Origin: Rhodobacteraceae bacterium DSL-40
Lineage (GTDB): Bacteria > Pseudomonadota > Alphaproteobacteria > Rhodobacterales > Rhodobacteraceae
DNA length: 64,000 bases
Direction of reading: 5' to 3'
Assembly (NCBI GenBank): GCA_003258405.1
Contig: QKPN01000003.1
Coordinates: 1-64,000 of the forward strand
Shown here: positions 8,369 through 18,197 of the stretch, piece by piece
How positions within the stretch are numbered: position 1 is the first letter of the stretch
Layout of the letters: each line of letters starts with the position of its first letter
Position numbers and translations under genes: made by a program
The notes under the pieces: model-generated
The model's input: the letters and a program-made list of their open reading frames with translations, nothing else
Databases searched by the model: none
What the model was told of the DNA's origin: nothing

Positions 8369-10951
8369 TCAGTAGAGTCCGCCGCTCGACATCGATCCCA
8401 GCGAGGGATTGCTCGGCAGAACCTTGGTCTGTCCGCCCCGCACCTGAACCCGCTCGACCGCGGCCCGGCTCACGCCCTCGTAAAGCGGCACGTCCGCGCC
8501 CATCCGCCAGCCGCCGTCGACCGTCTGGCCATAACCGCCGACCACCGTCTGCTGACCGTCCTTGATATATTCCGACTGGACGTTCGGCCCGGTGGCGTTG
8601 TCCGCGAGCCGCTGACCGGTCGAGCGGTCGATCTTGATGAAATACCCGCCCGGCGGCACCGGGAATTTGACCGGACCCTGCCCCGCCAGCGCGACCTTGA
8701 TGAACTCGGCGAAGACCGGCGCGCAGAGCGTGCCGCCGAAGGCCGTGCGCCCGAGCGGAGTGGGCGAATCGTAACCCATGTAGCAGCCAGCGGCGATCCG
8801 CGGGCTGTAGCCTACATACCAGACGTCCTTTGCATCGTTCGTCGTGCCGGTCTTGCCCGCGAGATTGAGGCCGAGCGACCCCACCGCAACGCGGCTCGTG
8901 CCCCGGCTCACCGCGCCCTGGAGCATCGAGGTGATCTGATAGGCGGTGATCGCGTCCATGATCCGCTCGGCATGGGACTGGACGCTCGGCGCGGGCGCCG
9001 CAGCAAGGAAATCCGCCTGGCAATCGACGCAGTCACGCTTGTCGTGGCGGTAGATCGTCTTGCCGTAGCGGTCCTGTACCCGGTCGACGAGCGTCGGCTC
9101 GACCCGAAGCCCACCATTGGCGAACATCGCATAGGCGGCGACCATCTTGTAGAGCGTCGTCTCGCCCGCCCCCAGGGAATAGGACAGCAGGTGCGGCATG
9201 TTGTCGTAGACGCCGAAGCGCTCGGCATATTCCGCCACCGTGTCCATGCCCACATCCTGCGCGATGCGGACCGTCATCAGGTTGCGCGACTGCTCGAGGC
9301 CGACGCGGATCGGCGCGGGGCCGTAGTATTTCTCCGAGGAGTTCTGCGGCCGCCAGATGCCCGCCGCGGTCGCGACCTCGATCGGCGCGTCGACGACGAT
9401 GGTCGCGGGGCTGTAGCCCTTGTCGAGCGCCGCAGCGTAAACGAAGGGCTTGAAGGAGGAGCCGGGCTGCCGCAACGCCTGCGTCGCGCGGTTGAAGACG
9501 CTCGACTGATAGGAAAAGCCGCCCTGCATGGCGAGAACACGGCCGGTCTGGGTGTCCATGGCCACGAAACCGCCCTGGATAGCCGGAATCTGGCGGTAGG
9601 ACCAGTGATCGAAGGCCCCGTCCTTCTCGACCGCCTTCACGAAGACCACGTCGCCCACGTCCCACATGTCGTCAGGACCGGTCGCGTTGCGGTAGCGGCC
9701 GTTCTCCGTCTTGATCCGCGCCCAGCTTGCATCCGAGAAGCTGAGATAGTGCCCGTCTTCATCCTCGGGCACGTCCTCGATGCCGATGCGCGCCGAGCTT
9801 TCGCCGATCGCGAGCACCACCGCCGGATGCCAGCCCTCGATGTCGCGCGGCACGCGGGTGCCACGAAGTGCGCGGCGCCAGCCGGCCTCGTCCGCCGCGT
9901 CAAGCTTCGCGGGATCTATGGTGGCGACCGGGCCGCGATAGACCTTGGTGCCACGGTCGTATTTCTCGAGCCCTTCGCGCAGCGCCTTGGCCGCGGTCTC
10001 CTGATATTCCGGATTGACCGAAGCGCGGATCGTGAGGCCCCCGGTAAAGAGCGCCTCGTCCCCGAGGCTTGCCGAAAGCTCGCGACGGATCTCGTCGGTG
10101 AAATAGCCGCGCGGCGGCATCTGACTCCGGGCGGACGGAATATCGCCGCTCTGCACCGTCTTCAGATCTTCGGCCTCGGCAGCGGTCGCTTCCTCGGCGG
10201 TGATGTAGCCATTCTCGCGCATCTGATCGAGCACATAGTTCCGTCGGGCGACGGCGCGGCTCTTCTCTCGAACCGGGTGCAGCGCGCTCGGGGCCTGCGG
10301 CAGTGCCGCGAGATATGCAATCTCGGCGAGCGAGAGCTCTTCGAGCGACTTCCCGAAGTAGGATTGCGCCGCGGCCGTCACGCCGTAGGAGTTCTGACCG
10401 AGAAAGATCTCGTTGAGATAAAGCTCGAGGATCTGGTCCTTGGTGAGCGTCGACTCAAGCCGGGTGGCGAGGATGATCTCCTTCACCTTGCGCTCGCCGG
10501 ACCGGTCCCCGGTGAGCAGGAAGTTCTTCATCACCTGCTGGGTGATCGTCGAGGCGCCGCGCAGACGCTCGCCGCGTGCGGCGCCGTAGATCGCCGCTGC
10601 GATGCCGCGCGGATCGAAGCCGTGATGCTCGTAGAAGTTCTTGTCTTCGGCCGAAATGAACGCCTGCTTGATCCGGTCGGGGATCTCGTCGACCGGCGTG
10701 AAGATACGCCGCTCGCGGGCGAATTCGTCCATGAGCTGCCCCTCGCCGGAGTAGATCCGGCTGAGCGTCGCAGGCTCGTAGCGGGCGAGCTGGGCATGAT
10801 CCGGCAGATCCCTGCCGTAGATCACGAAGATCGCGATGATACCTGCAAGCGCCATCAGGGAACCGATGACGAGCCAGCTGAAGATGAAACCGAAGAAACT
10901 TGTAATTGCCCGGAGCACGATTCGACGCCTGAATTGGGAAGGTCGGAACAT
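8369..10951 (-). CDS. mrcA: Penicillin-binding protein 1A
   Basis: Class A PBP that polymerises glycan strands and cross-links peptides in the periplasm. The 860-residue protein has a membrane anchor (about residues 20-45), a GT51 glycosyltransferase domain with EDKNFYEHHG (catalytic Glu102) and RGASTITQQ, an OB-like insert typical of PBP1A, and a transpeptidase domain with SSFK (active-site Ser), a YSLGAGE segment, and the KTGTT box. Start at ATG 10951 (MFRPSQFRRR) is preferred over an upstream TTG at 10975. It is divergent from rne across a long shared upstream region. Confidence 0.94.
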   Translation of the reverse strand: MFRPSQFRRRIVLRAITSFFGFIFSWLVIGSLMALAGIIAIFVIYGRDLPDHAQLARYEPATLSRIYSGEGQLMDEFARERRIFTPVDEIPDRIKQAFISAEDKNFYEHHGFDPRGIAAAIYGAARGERLRGASTITQQVMKNFLLTGDRSGERKVKEIILATRLESTLTKDQILELYLNEIFLGQNSYGVTAAAQSYFGKSLEELSLAEIAYLAALPQAPSALHPVREKSRAVARRNYVLDQMRENGYITAEEATAAEAEDLKTVQSGDIPSARSQMPPRGYFTDEIRRELSASLGDEALFTGGLTIRASVNPEYQETAAKALREGLEKYDRGTKVYRGPVATIDPAKLDAADEAGWRRALRGTRVPRDIEGWHPAVVLAIGESSARIGIEDVPEDEDGHYLSFSDASWARIKTENGRYRNATGPDDMWDVGDVVFVKAVEKDGAFDHWSYRQIPAIQGGFVAMDTQTGRVLAMQGGFSYQSSVFNRATQALRQPGSSFKPFVYAAALDKGYSPATIVVDAPIEVATAAGIWRPQNSSEKYYGPAPIRVGLEQSRNLMTVRIAQDVGMDTVAEYAERFGVYDNMPHLLSYSLGAGETTLYKMVAAYAMFANGGLRVEPTLVDRVQDRYGKTIYRHDKRDCVDCQADFLAAAPAPSVQSHAERIMDAITAYQITSMLQGAVSRGTSRVAVGSLGLNLAGKTGTTNDAKDVWYVGYSPRIAAGCYMGYDSPTPLGRTAFGGTLCAPVFAEFIKVALAGQGPVKFPVPPGGYFIKIDRSTGQRLADNATGPNVQSEYIKDGQQTVVGGYGQTVDGGWRMGADVPLYEGVSRAAVERVQVRGGQTKVLPSNPSLGSMSSGGLY

Positions 10952-11538
10952 ATCGGAGCGGCGGGCGCAGGTCAAAATGCCCGGACATCAAACTCTCGAC
11001 ACCAGCGGAGCGGCGCCCGCGCCCGTTGAAACCACCTATGCGATAGTCGCTGCCCGCCTCTTCAGCGGCGTTTCTCACGATTACAGGGGCTTGCCGCCCT
11101 CCGTCTGCTACCGGACCGTGCAACCCACAAGGCTTCGCCCAGAAAAAAAGCAATTGTCAATTCAAAGGACGAACTCTATATGTGGTACTGTGAGCGCAGA
11201 AGACGAATTCTCGTCTCACACTCGTATTTGCCGCATGCGGACGGTGCACCCGGAACGCGAACAGCAGTTCCGGAAGGATCCGGCTCCCGTGCGTCAGGCG
11301 CTCGCGCCAGAAGGATATAACGCGGGAGCAGTCCCGAAGAAACGTTGGCGCCCCCGTTTGCGGCGGGCGCCGGAAAGAAGAGCGGTGACTTGCGCTGACC
11401 TCGAGCAGACGCCCATGATGCCAAGGCCGTTGAACGGCCTGCACGGGTTTGTCGCTCCAGCCCCCGCCACAGCCCAACCAACGTGCAGATGCGGCTTGTC
11501 CCGAGGGGGACGGAGGCCTGCCGTTCGTGAAAGAAACC
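10952..11538. promoter_or_regulatory. Divergent mrcA/rne upstream region with long rne leader
   Basis: No credible gene lies here. A good promoter toward rne is at 11154-11182, which would give the rne mRNA a leader of roughly 350 nt. A hairpin, AGGCCGT-TGA-ACGGCCT, sits at 11424-11440 about 100 nt before the rne ATG. On the minus strand TTGACA (11160-11155) overlaps the rne -35 box, but its -10 is poor. RNase E leaders are known in other bacteria to be cleaved by the enzyme itself as feedback; that role here is inferred from leader length and structure. Confidence 0.5.
11154..11182 (+). promoter_or_regulatory. Candidate sigma-70 promoter of rne
   Basis: TTGTCA (11154-11159), 17-nt spacer, TATATG (11177-11182), in an A+T-rich pocket of a G+C-rich region. 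Transcription would begin near 11190. Confidence 0.55.
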
Positions 11539-14500
11539 ATGACAAAGAAAATGCTTATCGACGCCACGCACGCGGAAGAGACGCGTGTGGTCGTCCTCGA
11601 TGGAAACAAGGTTGACGAGTTTGACTTTGAATCTCTGAACAAGAGACAGCTCGCTGGCAACATCTACCTCGCGAAGGTTACGCGCGTAGAGCCCTCGCTT
11701 CAGGCTGCCTTCGTCGACTACGGCGGAAACCGGCACGGGTTTCTCGCGTTCTCGGAAATCCACCCGGATTACTACCAGATCCCCAAGGCCGATCGCGAAG
11801 CGCTGATCGCCGAGGAAGCGGCGTTCGCCAACGAAGCCGAGGAAGAGCCGGCCAAGGAAACCCGCGAGGCCTCCTCGTCCCGCTCGCGCGGTGGCAAGTC
11901 CCGCAGCCGGCGCCGCAGCCAGCCCGCCGAAGAGGGCAGCCCCGCCCGCGACGACGCCGTGATCGCCTCCGAGGTCATCGAGATTCCCTCCGACGACGCT
12001 CCGGTCGCGGCTCAGCCCGCGGGCAGTGACACGTCCGAGGCAGGCGACGACGTTGCCGTCGCCGCCGAGCCCGGCTCAAGCCTCGAAGCCACCCTTCCGC
12101 CCGCCTTCGAGGCGGCGCCCGAGGCAGACGGAGCCGCCGAAACATCCCTCGCACCCGGGTCTGAAGGCCCTGGCGTGGCACCCGCCGCGGCAGAAATCGA
12201 GGAAGCGCCTCAGGAACAGCCCGCAGAGGCCGAAGCCGATGACGACGCTGATAGCGACGACGACTCCGGCGACGATGCGGAAGCGGACGACACGGCCGAG
12301 GCCCAGGACGAATACGAATCCGTTGGCGGTCAGGATCACGTCCATGAGGAGCGCCCGGTCCGCAAGCCGCGCCCGCGGCGGTACAAGATCCAGGAAGTCA
12401 TCAAGGTCCGCCAGATCCTGCTGGTGCAGGTCATCAAGGAAGAGCGCGGCAACAAGGGCGCCGCGCTGACCACCTATCTCTCGCTCGCGGGCCGCTACTG
12501 CGTGCTCATGCCCAACACCGCGCGTGGGGGCGGCATCAGCCGCAAGATCACCAACGCGGCCGACCGCAAGAAGCTCAAGGAAATCTCCGCCTCGATCACC
12601 GTGCCGGAAGGCGCGGGCCTTATCATCCGCACTGCGGGCGCCAACCGCACCAAGACCGAGATCCGGCGGGACTACGAATACCTCCTGCGCCAGTGGGAGC
12701 AGATCCGCGAGCTCACGCTCAAGTCCATTGCGCCGTGCCTCATCTACGAGGAAGGCAGCCTGGTGAAGCGGGCGATCCGCGACCTCTACAGCCGCGACAT
12801 CGACGAGGTGCTCGTCGATGGCGAGCGCGGCTACCGCGAGGCCAAGGATTACATGAAGATGCTCATGCCTTCGCACGCGAAGAACGTGAAGCACTACGCC
12901 GACGCCCTGCCCCTCTTCTCGCGCTTCCAGGTAGAGAGCTACCTCGCGGGCATGTTCAACCCGGTGGTCCAGCTCAAGTCGGGCGGCTACATCGTCATCG
13001 ACGTGACCGAGGCGCTCGTCGCCATCGACGTGAACTCGGGCCGCGCCACGCGGGAAGCCTCGATCGAGGACACCGCGCTCAAGACCAACCTCGAGGCGGC
13101 CGAGGAAGCCGCGCGGCAGATGCGGCTCCGCGATCTCGCGGGCCTCATCGTCATCGACTTCATCGACATGGACGAGCGCAAGAACAACGCCGCCGTCGAG
13201 AAGAAGCTCAAGGACAAGCTCAAGACCGACCGCGCCCGCATCCAGGTCGGCCGCATCTCGGGCTTCGGTCTCCTGGAAATGTCGCGCCAGCGGCTCCGGC
13301 CCGGCATGATCGAGGCAACGACGAAGTCCTGCCCGCATTGCCATGGCACCGGCCGCGTGCGGTCCAACGATTCCGTCGCTCTCGCCCTTCTGCGCGAGAT
13401 CGAGGAGGAAGGCGTCCGCCAGCGTTCGAAGGAGGTGCTCATCGTCGCCCCCGTCGAGATCGCCAACTACCTGCTCAACCAGAAGCGCGAGCACATCACC
13501 ATGGTCGAGGCGCGCTTCGGTCTCTCGGTGCGCGTCGAGGGTGACGCGGCAATGATCAGCCCCGACTACCGTCTGGAGCGGTTCAAGACCGCCTCGCGGA
13601 TCGTCACCGTCCCCGAAGGCACGGCCGTGATGGCGCCCATCGTGGAAATGGACGACTTCGAGGAGCCCGAGGTCGAGGAAGAAGAGACCGCAGCGGTCGA
13701 AGCCGAAACCAGCGAAGAGACAGGCGGCTCCAACGGCAACGGCGAGGAAAAATCCTCCGCCGGCGGCAAGAAGAAGCGCCGCCGTCGCCGTCGTGGCGGT
13801 TCCAAGAACAGCCGGGACGAAGCCGAGACGCAGAACGGCGATGCAACGTCGGACGAGGCCGATGCGAACGGTGCTCAGGAGGACGGTTCATCCGTCTCCG
13901 AACAGGCGCCGGAGCCCGTCGCAGCCGATGCCGATAGCGAGACGCCCGCAAAGCGGGATGCCTTTGGCGAGGTGATCGACCTTGAGGCAGAGACCGGCCC
14001 CGAGATCGTGAGCGTTCCGGAATCCGACAGCAGCGCTCGCCCCTCGCGCCGGCGGCGCGTGAGCCAGCCGGCAGCCGCGGTCATCGCCGAAGCCGGCATC
14101 ACGCTGGGCGAGGATGGCCCGGCCCCCGAGGAGGTCACCCCCGAAGCCGCCCCGTCGGCGGAGCCGGTTGCTGCGGAGACGCAGGCCTCCGACGAGACCG
14201 GCCATAGCGATGCGCCGGAGGAGGACGCCCCGCGCGCCGAGGTTTCGGCCGATCCGGTAACCGAAGCCTTCGCCGATCCCGCGCCGCAGCCCGTGACCGA
14301 CGATGCGCCCCAGCACGTCGAGGCAAACTCTGAAGCCCCGGTTCCGGCCGAGGAACTACCGGCAGCCGAGCCCTTCGAGCCCGCGCCTGAAGCGGAAGAG
14401 ACCGCAGAGGCGGCCCCGATCGTCGTCGCAGACGCCGCTCCGGCCGCTGAAGAGATCGTCGTCTTCGCCGAGGAGGCCGAACCGGCAGCCGCCCCTGTTG

Positions 14501-14700
14501 CGGCAGCCCCGCCGGAAGAAGAGACCCCCGCTCCGGCCTTTGACGACGGCATTGCCGCGGCACCGCTGGAGCAGGAGCCGGCGCCGCTCCAGGTTATCGA
14601 GGAGGCCGAGCTCGTCGGCGCGGTGGGCGAAGACGCCCCGGCAAGCCCTCAGGCCAACCGCAGCGAAGAGAAGCGCCGCGGCTGGTGGTCCCGGAACTGA
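11539..14700 (+). CDS. rne: Ribonuclease E
   Basis: Endoribonuclease of mRNA decay and rRNA/tRNA maturation and scaffold of the degradosome. The 1053-residue protein begins MTKKMLIDATHAEETRV, then an S1 RNA-binding domain (from about residue 35) interrupted by a roughly 200-residue acidic, Ala/Glu-rich insert, as in other alphaproteobacteria. The catalytic region includes VAIDVNSGRAT and LIVIDFIDMDE, which hold the magnesium-binding aspartates, and the Zn-link CPHCHGTG. The C-terminal third is low-complexity and charged, with a Lys/Arg-rich block (KKKRRRRRRG) that probably binds RNA and partners, and ends RGWWSRN. Start at ATG 11539 matches the family N-terminus. Confidence 0.95.
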   Translation: MTKKMLIDATHAEETRVVVLDGNKVDEFDFESLNKRQLAGNIYLAKVTRVEPSLQAAFVDYGGNRHGFLAFSEIHPDYYQIPKADREALIAEEAAFANEAEEEPAKETREASSSRSRGGKSRSRRRSQPAEEGSPARDDAVIASEVIEIPSDDAPVAAQPAGSDTSEAGDDVAVAAEPGSSLEATLPPAFEAAPEADGAAETSLAPGSEGPGVAPAAAEIEEAPQEQPAEAEADDDADSDDDSGDDAEADDTAEAQDEYESVGGQDHVHEERPVRKPRPRRYKIQEVIKVRQILLVQVIKEERGNKGAALTTYLSLAGRYCVLMPNTARGGGISRKITNAADRKKLKEISASITVPEGAGLIIRTAGANRTKTEIRRDYEYLLRQWEQIRELTLKSIAPCLIYEEGSLVKRAIRDLYSRDIDEVLVDGERGYREAKDYMKMLMPSHAKNVKHYADALPLFSRFQVESYLAGMFNPVVQLKSGGYIVIDVTEALVAIDVNSGRATREASIEDTALKTNLEAAEEAARQMRLRDLAGLIVIDFIDMDERKNNAAVEKKLKDKLKTDRARIQVGRISGFGLLEMSRQRLRPGMIEATTKSCPHCHGTGRVRSNDSVALALLREIEEEGVRQRSKEVLIVAPVEIANYLLNQKREHITMVEARFGLSVRVEGDAAMISPDYRLERFKTASRIVTVPEGTAVMAPIVEMDDFEEPEVEEEETAAVEAETSEETGGSNGNGEEKSSAGGKKKRRRRRRGGSKNSRDEAETQNGDATSDEADANGAQEDGSSVSEQAPEPVAADADSETPAKRDAFGEVIDLEAETGPEIVSVPESDSSARPSRRRRVSQPAAAVIAEAGITLGEDGPAPEEVTPEAAPSAEPVAAETQASDETGHSDAPEEDAPRAEVSADPVTEAFADPAPQPVTDDAPQHVEANSEAPVPAEELPAAEPFEPAPEAEETAEAAPIVVADAAPAAEEIVVFAEEAEPAAAPVAAAPPEEETPAPAFDDGIAAAPLEQEPAPLQVIEEAELVGAVGEDAPASPQANRSEEKRRGWWSRN

Positions 14701-14714
14701 TCCGGAAAGTTCGA

Positions 14715-14749
14715 GGGGCGCGCCGGCATCGGCGCGCCCCCATTTCGTT
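14715..14749 (+). terminator. Intrinsic terminator of rne
   Basis: GGGGCGCGCC (14715-14724), loop GGCATC, GGCGCGCCCC (14731-14740), then CATTTCGTTT. A perfect 10-bp stem followed by a T-rich run just after the rne stop; it also lies beyond the 3' end of the convergent aminotransferase gene. Confidence 0.75.
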
Positions 14750-14795
14750 TACGGTTTCAGGTTGAAACTGGTTGCCATGGCAGAGCCGGGCGGGG

Positions 14796-15950
14796 TCAAG
14801 CGCCCGTAACACGGGCCCCCTCCCGCCAGGTCACAAGCCTGCGAAGCCCTTCCTCCATATCCTCGGTGCTGCCGGCGAAGGAAAAGCGCAGGGTCCGGTG
14901 CCCTCGCTTCGGATCGAAATCGAGCCCCGGTGTGAGGGCAACACCCGCCTCGCGCAGGATCCGCGCCGCGAGATCACGGCTGTCGGATGTCAGGTCCGAA
15001 ACATCGGCATAGATGTAGAACGCGCCATCCGGTGCGGTGATCCGCCCGAAGCCTGCCTTCGGCAACCCCTCGAGCAGCAACGCCCGGTTTGCGCCATAGG
15101 CCCGCACCTGCGCCTCCAGCTCTTCGCGCGCGCTGAGCGCCCCGAGCGCCACCACCTGGCTCGCGTGGGGCGGACAGATGAACATGTTCTGCGTCAGCCG
15201 CTCGATCCGGCGCACATGATCGGGCGGCACCACCATCCAGCCGATGCGCCAGCCGGTCATGCAGAAATATTTCGAGAACGAGTTGATGACATAGACATCA
15301 TCGCTCACCTCGAGCGCCGAGACCGCGCGGCGCCCGAAATCGATGCCGTGATAGATCTCATCGGAGATGAAGGCGATGCCCAGCTCCGCTGCCGCCCCGA
15401 TCAGCGCCGCCATCTCTGGCTTCTCGAGCACCGTCCCGGTCGGATTCGCAGGGCTTGCGACCAGGAGCCCGGCGAGATCGGCGCCGAGATCCTCGGGCCT
15501 TGGCTGGAACCGGTCTTCGGCGCGCGTCTGGATGCCGACGGGCTCCAGATCCAGGCATTTGAGGATGTTGCGATAGCTCGGATAGCCCGGCTCGCCGATC
15601 GCCACCCGCTCCCCCGGCTCGAAGAGGCTGGTGAAGGCGAGCAGGAAGGCCGCCGAGGAGCCGGACGTCACCACCACGCGCGCCGGATCGAGATCGACCC
15701 CGTACCAGTCGCCATAGAGCCGCGCGATCCCTTCGCGCAGCGCTGGAATCCCCAGGGCAACGGTGTAGCCGAGCGCGCTCTGCCCGAGCGCCGCGGCGAG
15801 CGCCGCCTGGGCCGCCTCCGGCGCGCCGCGCCCGGGCTGGCCCACTTCCATGTGGATCACCCCGCGGCCGGCCGCCTCCTCGCGCCGTGCCGCCTCCATC
15901 ACATCCATCACAATGAAGGGATCGACCTCACCACGGGTTGATGTCCGCAC
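14796..15950 (-). CDS. PLP-dependent aminotransferase, class I/II
   Basis: The 384-residue protein is a fold type I aminotransferase. Visible landmarks are the N-terminal substrate region HMEVGQPGRGAP, the cofactor segment VASPANPTGTV, the ISDEIYHG strand with the PLP-contacting Asp and Tyr, and SFSKYFCMTGWRIGW containing the Schiff-base lysine. Likely substrates are aspartate or aromatic amino acids with 2-oxo acids, but specificity cannot be read. I start it at GTG 15950 because TAGGAG lies 7 nt upstream and the family begins here; the open frame extends further but overlaps the divergent protease gene's start region. Confidence 0.85.
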   Translation of the reverse strand: MRTSTRGEVDPFIVMDVMEAARREEAAGRGVIHMEVGQPGRGAPEAAQAALAAALGQSALGYTVALGIPALREGIARLYGDWYGVDLDPARVVVTSGSSAAFLLAFTSLFEPGERVAIGEPGYPSYRNILKCLDLEPVGIQTRAEDRFQPRPEDLGADLAGLLVASPANPTGTVLEKPEMAALIGAAAELGIAFISDEIYHGIDFGRRAVSALEVSDDVYVINSFSKYFCMTGWRIGWMVVPPDHVRRIERLTQNMFICPPHASQVVALGALSAREELEAQVRAYGANRALLLEGLPKAGFGRITAPDGAFYIYADVSDLTSDSRDLAARILREAGVALTPGLDFDPKRGHRTLRFSFAGSTEDMEEGLRRLVTWREGARVTGA

Positions 15951-16036
15951 TCCTGCTCTCCTAACTTGCCTCTCGCATGCGCCTGCCTCACGGGGGGCAG
16001 CGTCCCTGCGGACCCCAAGCGGCACGAAAGGGCCCC

Positions 16037-17380
16037 ATGCGACCCGCAATCCGGTTTCTCGCCCTGGCCCTTCTGGCGCTTCGGCTCCTTGCTCCCGCGC
16101 CCGCATCGGCCCTCGGACTGATTCGCGATGCCGAGATCGAGCAGACCCTCGAGCGCATCGCCCGTCCGGTGTTCCTCGCCGCCTCGCTCAATCCCGCGAT
16201 CGTCCGGATCTATATCGTAAACGATCCGGAGATGAACGCCTTTGTCGCCGGCGGGCAGAACATCTTCATCCACTCCGGCATGCTGATGCAGCTCGAAAGC
16301 ATCGATCAGCTCCGCTCGGTGATCGCCCATGAATCCGGCCATATCGCCGGCGGCCACCTCTCCCGGCGCGATGACGCGCTCCATGGCGCCCGCGGTGTCG
16401 CCGCCATCGGCATGCTTGGCGCGGTCGCCGCCACCATCGCGGGCAGCCCGGAGGCCGGCATCGCCCTCGGCGCAGGGGCGACCCAGGCCGCGCAACGCCA
16501 GGCCCTCGCCTACAGCCGCGGCGAGGAAGCCGCCGCCGACCAGATGGGCCTGCGCTACATCGCCTCGTCCGGCAGCGATCCGGAAGCGATGCTCGACGTG
16601 CTGCGCCACATGCGCAGCCGCGACTTCCAGCGCTCGCTGAGCGCCAACGCCTATCTCCAGACCCACCCGCTCTGGAACGACCGCATCCGGCTGATCGAGG
16701 AACGCGTCGCCGAGTTGCCCTCGGGCCGCCCGCCCGACCCCGAGGACGTCTACTGGTACGGCCGCATGGTGGCGAAACTTCGCGGCTTCCTCGAGCCTGT
16801 CCGCCAGGTCCGCGCCACCTATCCGGAGAGTGACACCTCCGAGGCGGCCCAGCTCGCCCGCGCCGTGGCACTCTACCGCACCCCCGATCCCGCAGGCGCG
16901 CAGGCCGCCGCTGATGCGCTGATCGCCGAGCGCCCGGACGATCCGTACTACCACGAACTCAAGGGCCAGTTCCTGCTCGAGACCGGTCATGCCGAGGCGG
17001 CCGTGGCCGCCTATCGCGCGGCGGTCGAGCTCGCGCCGCTCGAGCCGCAGATCCTCGGCGGGCTCGGCCGGGCGCTGCTCAACACCGGCAATTCCGCCGA
17101 CACGCAGGAGGCCCGCGACACGCTCGCGCTCTCCGTGCGCTACGACAAGGCCAACGAAGGCGTCCTGCGCGATCTTGCGCTGGCCGAGGCCCGCCTCGGC
17201 CATGAGGGCGCGGCCTCCCTTGCGACCGCCGAACGCTACCTGCTGCTGGGAGACATCCGCGATGCCGCCCGCAATGCCACCCGCGCCGCCCAGCTCCTGC
17301 CCAAGGGTTCACCGGGCTGGCAGCGGGCGGAGGATATGATAGTCGTGATCCGCCGCACGCGCGAAAGAGGACGCCGATGA
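16037..17380 (+). CDS. M48-family metalloprotease with TPR region (BepA-like)
   Basis: The 447-residue protein has a signal peptide (cleavage near ASA-LGL, residue 26), a peptidase M48 domain with zinc-binding HESGH (98-102) and a downstream Glu in EEAAADQMG, and a C-terminal TPR-like helical half (about 270-445). This is the layout of BepA/YfgC, the periplasmic protease-chaperone of outer-membrane protein assembly. The ATG at 16037 starts the signal peptide; upstream codons in frame are not signal-like. Its stop overlaps the next gene by 4 nt, so the protease and a DsbA-like protein are probably made together as an envelope quality-control pair. Confidence 0.9.
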   Translation: MRPAIRFLALALLALRLLAPAPASALGLIRDAEIEQTLERIARPVFLAASLNPAIVRIYIVNDPEMNAFVAGGQNIFIHSGMLMQLESIDQLRSVIAHESGHIAGGHLSRRDDALHGARGVAAIGMLGAVAATIAGSPEAGIALGAGATQAAQRQALAYSRGEEAAADQMGLRYIASSGSDPEAMLDVLRHMRSRDFQRSLSANAYLQTHPLWNDRIRLIEERVAELPSGRPPDPEDVYWYGRMVAKLRGFLEPVRQVRATYPESDTSEAAQLARAVALYRTPDPAGAQAAADALIAERPDDPYYHELKGQFLLETGHAEAAVAAYRAAVELAPLEPQILGGLGRALLNTGNSADTQEARDTLALSVRYDKANEGVLRDLALAEARLGHEGAASLATAERYLLLGDIRDAARNATRAAQLLPKGSPGWQRAEDMIVVIRRTRERGRR

Positions 17381-18135
17381 AACCGAACCGCCTATGCCAG
17401 CTCGCCCTGGTCGCCATGCTGATGCTTGCCGCGCCCCTCCGGGCCGAAAGCCCGCTCGCCAATCTCGACGATGCCGATCGCGCCGCCCTGCAGGAGGAAA
17501 TCCGTAACTACCTCCTCGAAAATCCCGAGATCCTCGTCGAGATGTATTCCCTGCTCGAGGAACGCCAGCGCGCCGCGACGGCCGAGACCGAACAGAGCCT
17601 CGTGAGCGACAACGCCAAGGCGCTCTTCGAGGACGGCTTCTCCTATGTCGGCGGCAATCCCGAGGGCGACGTGACCCTCGTCGAATTCCTCGACTACCAG
17701 TGCGGATACTGCCGCAAGGCGCACCCGGACGTCGCCCGTCTCATCGAGGAAGACGGCAACATCCGCTGGATCGTGAAGGAATTTCCCATCCTCGGCCCGA
17801 ATTCCGAGCTCGCCGCCCGTGCCGCGATCTCGGCCAAGCTCGCCGAAGGCGACGAGACCTATGCCCGCCTCCACGAGGCGCTGATGACGAGCCCGCCGGT
17901 CACGGAGCAGAACCTCGATGCGATGCTCACCGCCAACGGCCTCGATGCGGCAAAGATCCGCGCCGGGATGGACGCGCCCGAAGTCACCAGGCGCATCGCC
18001 GCGACCCATGAGCTTGCCCGCACCCTCAACATCGCCGGCACACCCACCTTCGTGCTCGGGGATGAACTGGTGCGCGGATATGTTCCGCTCGACCAGCTCG
18101 AAACCATCGTCGCGAACAAGCGTTCCGACGATTGA
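17377..18135 (+). CDS. DsbA-family thiol:disulfide protein
   Basis: The 252-residue periplasmic protein has a signal peptide (residues 1-23), an N-terminal helical segment including IRNYLLENPEILVEM typical of the COG1651/ScsC-like group, a thioredoxin-fold domain with redox motif CGYC (Cys109-Cys112) and a cis-proline loop (GTPTFV). It may form, reduce or isomerise disulfides in exported proteins; the helical N-terminus could mediate oligomerisation as in ScsC. Translationally coupled to the M48 protease (4-nt overlap). Confidence 0.88.
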   Translation: MKPNRLCQLALVAMLMLAAPLRAESPLANLDDADRAALQEEIRNYLLENPEILVEMYSLLEERQRAATAETEQSLVSDNAKALFEDGFSYVGGNPEGDVTLVEFLDYQCGYCRKAHPDVARLIEEDGNIRWIVKEFPILGPNSELAARAAISAKLAEGDETYARLHEALMTSPPVTEQNLDAMLTANGLDAAKIRAGMDAPEVTRRIAATHELARTLNIAGTPTFVLGDELVRGYVPLDQLETIVANKRSDD

Positions 18136-18197
18136 TGCCCGGATTGGCGCCGTTTTCTTTCTTTCCAGCGAAGAAACATGTCAATATACCGGCTGAG

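Noticed and set aside
8357-11029. 890-codon open frame opposite mrcA
   Set aside because: Antisense shadow of a well-supported PBP1A gene; no family resemblance.
12076-13494. 472-codon open frame opposite rne
   Set aside because: Antisense of the RNase E catalytic domain, low-complexity composition.
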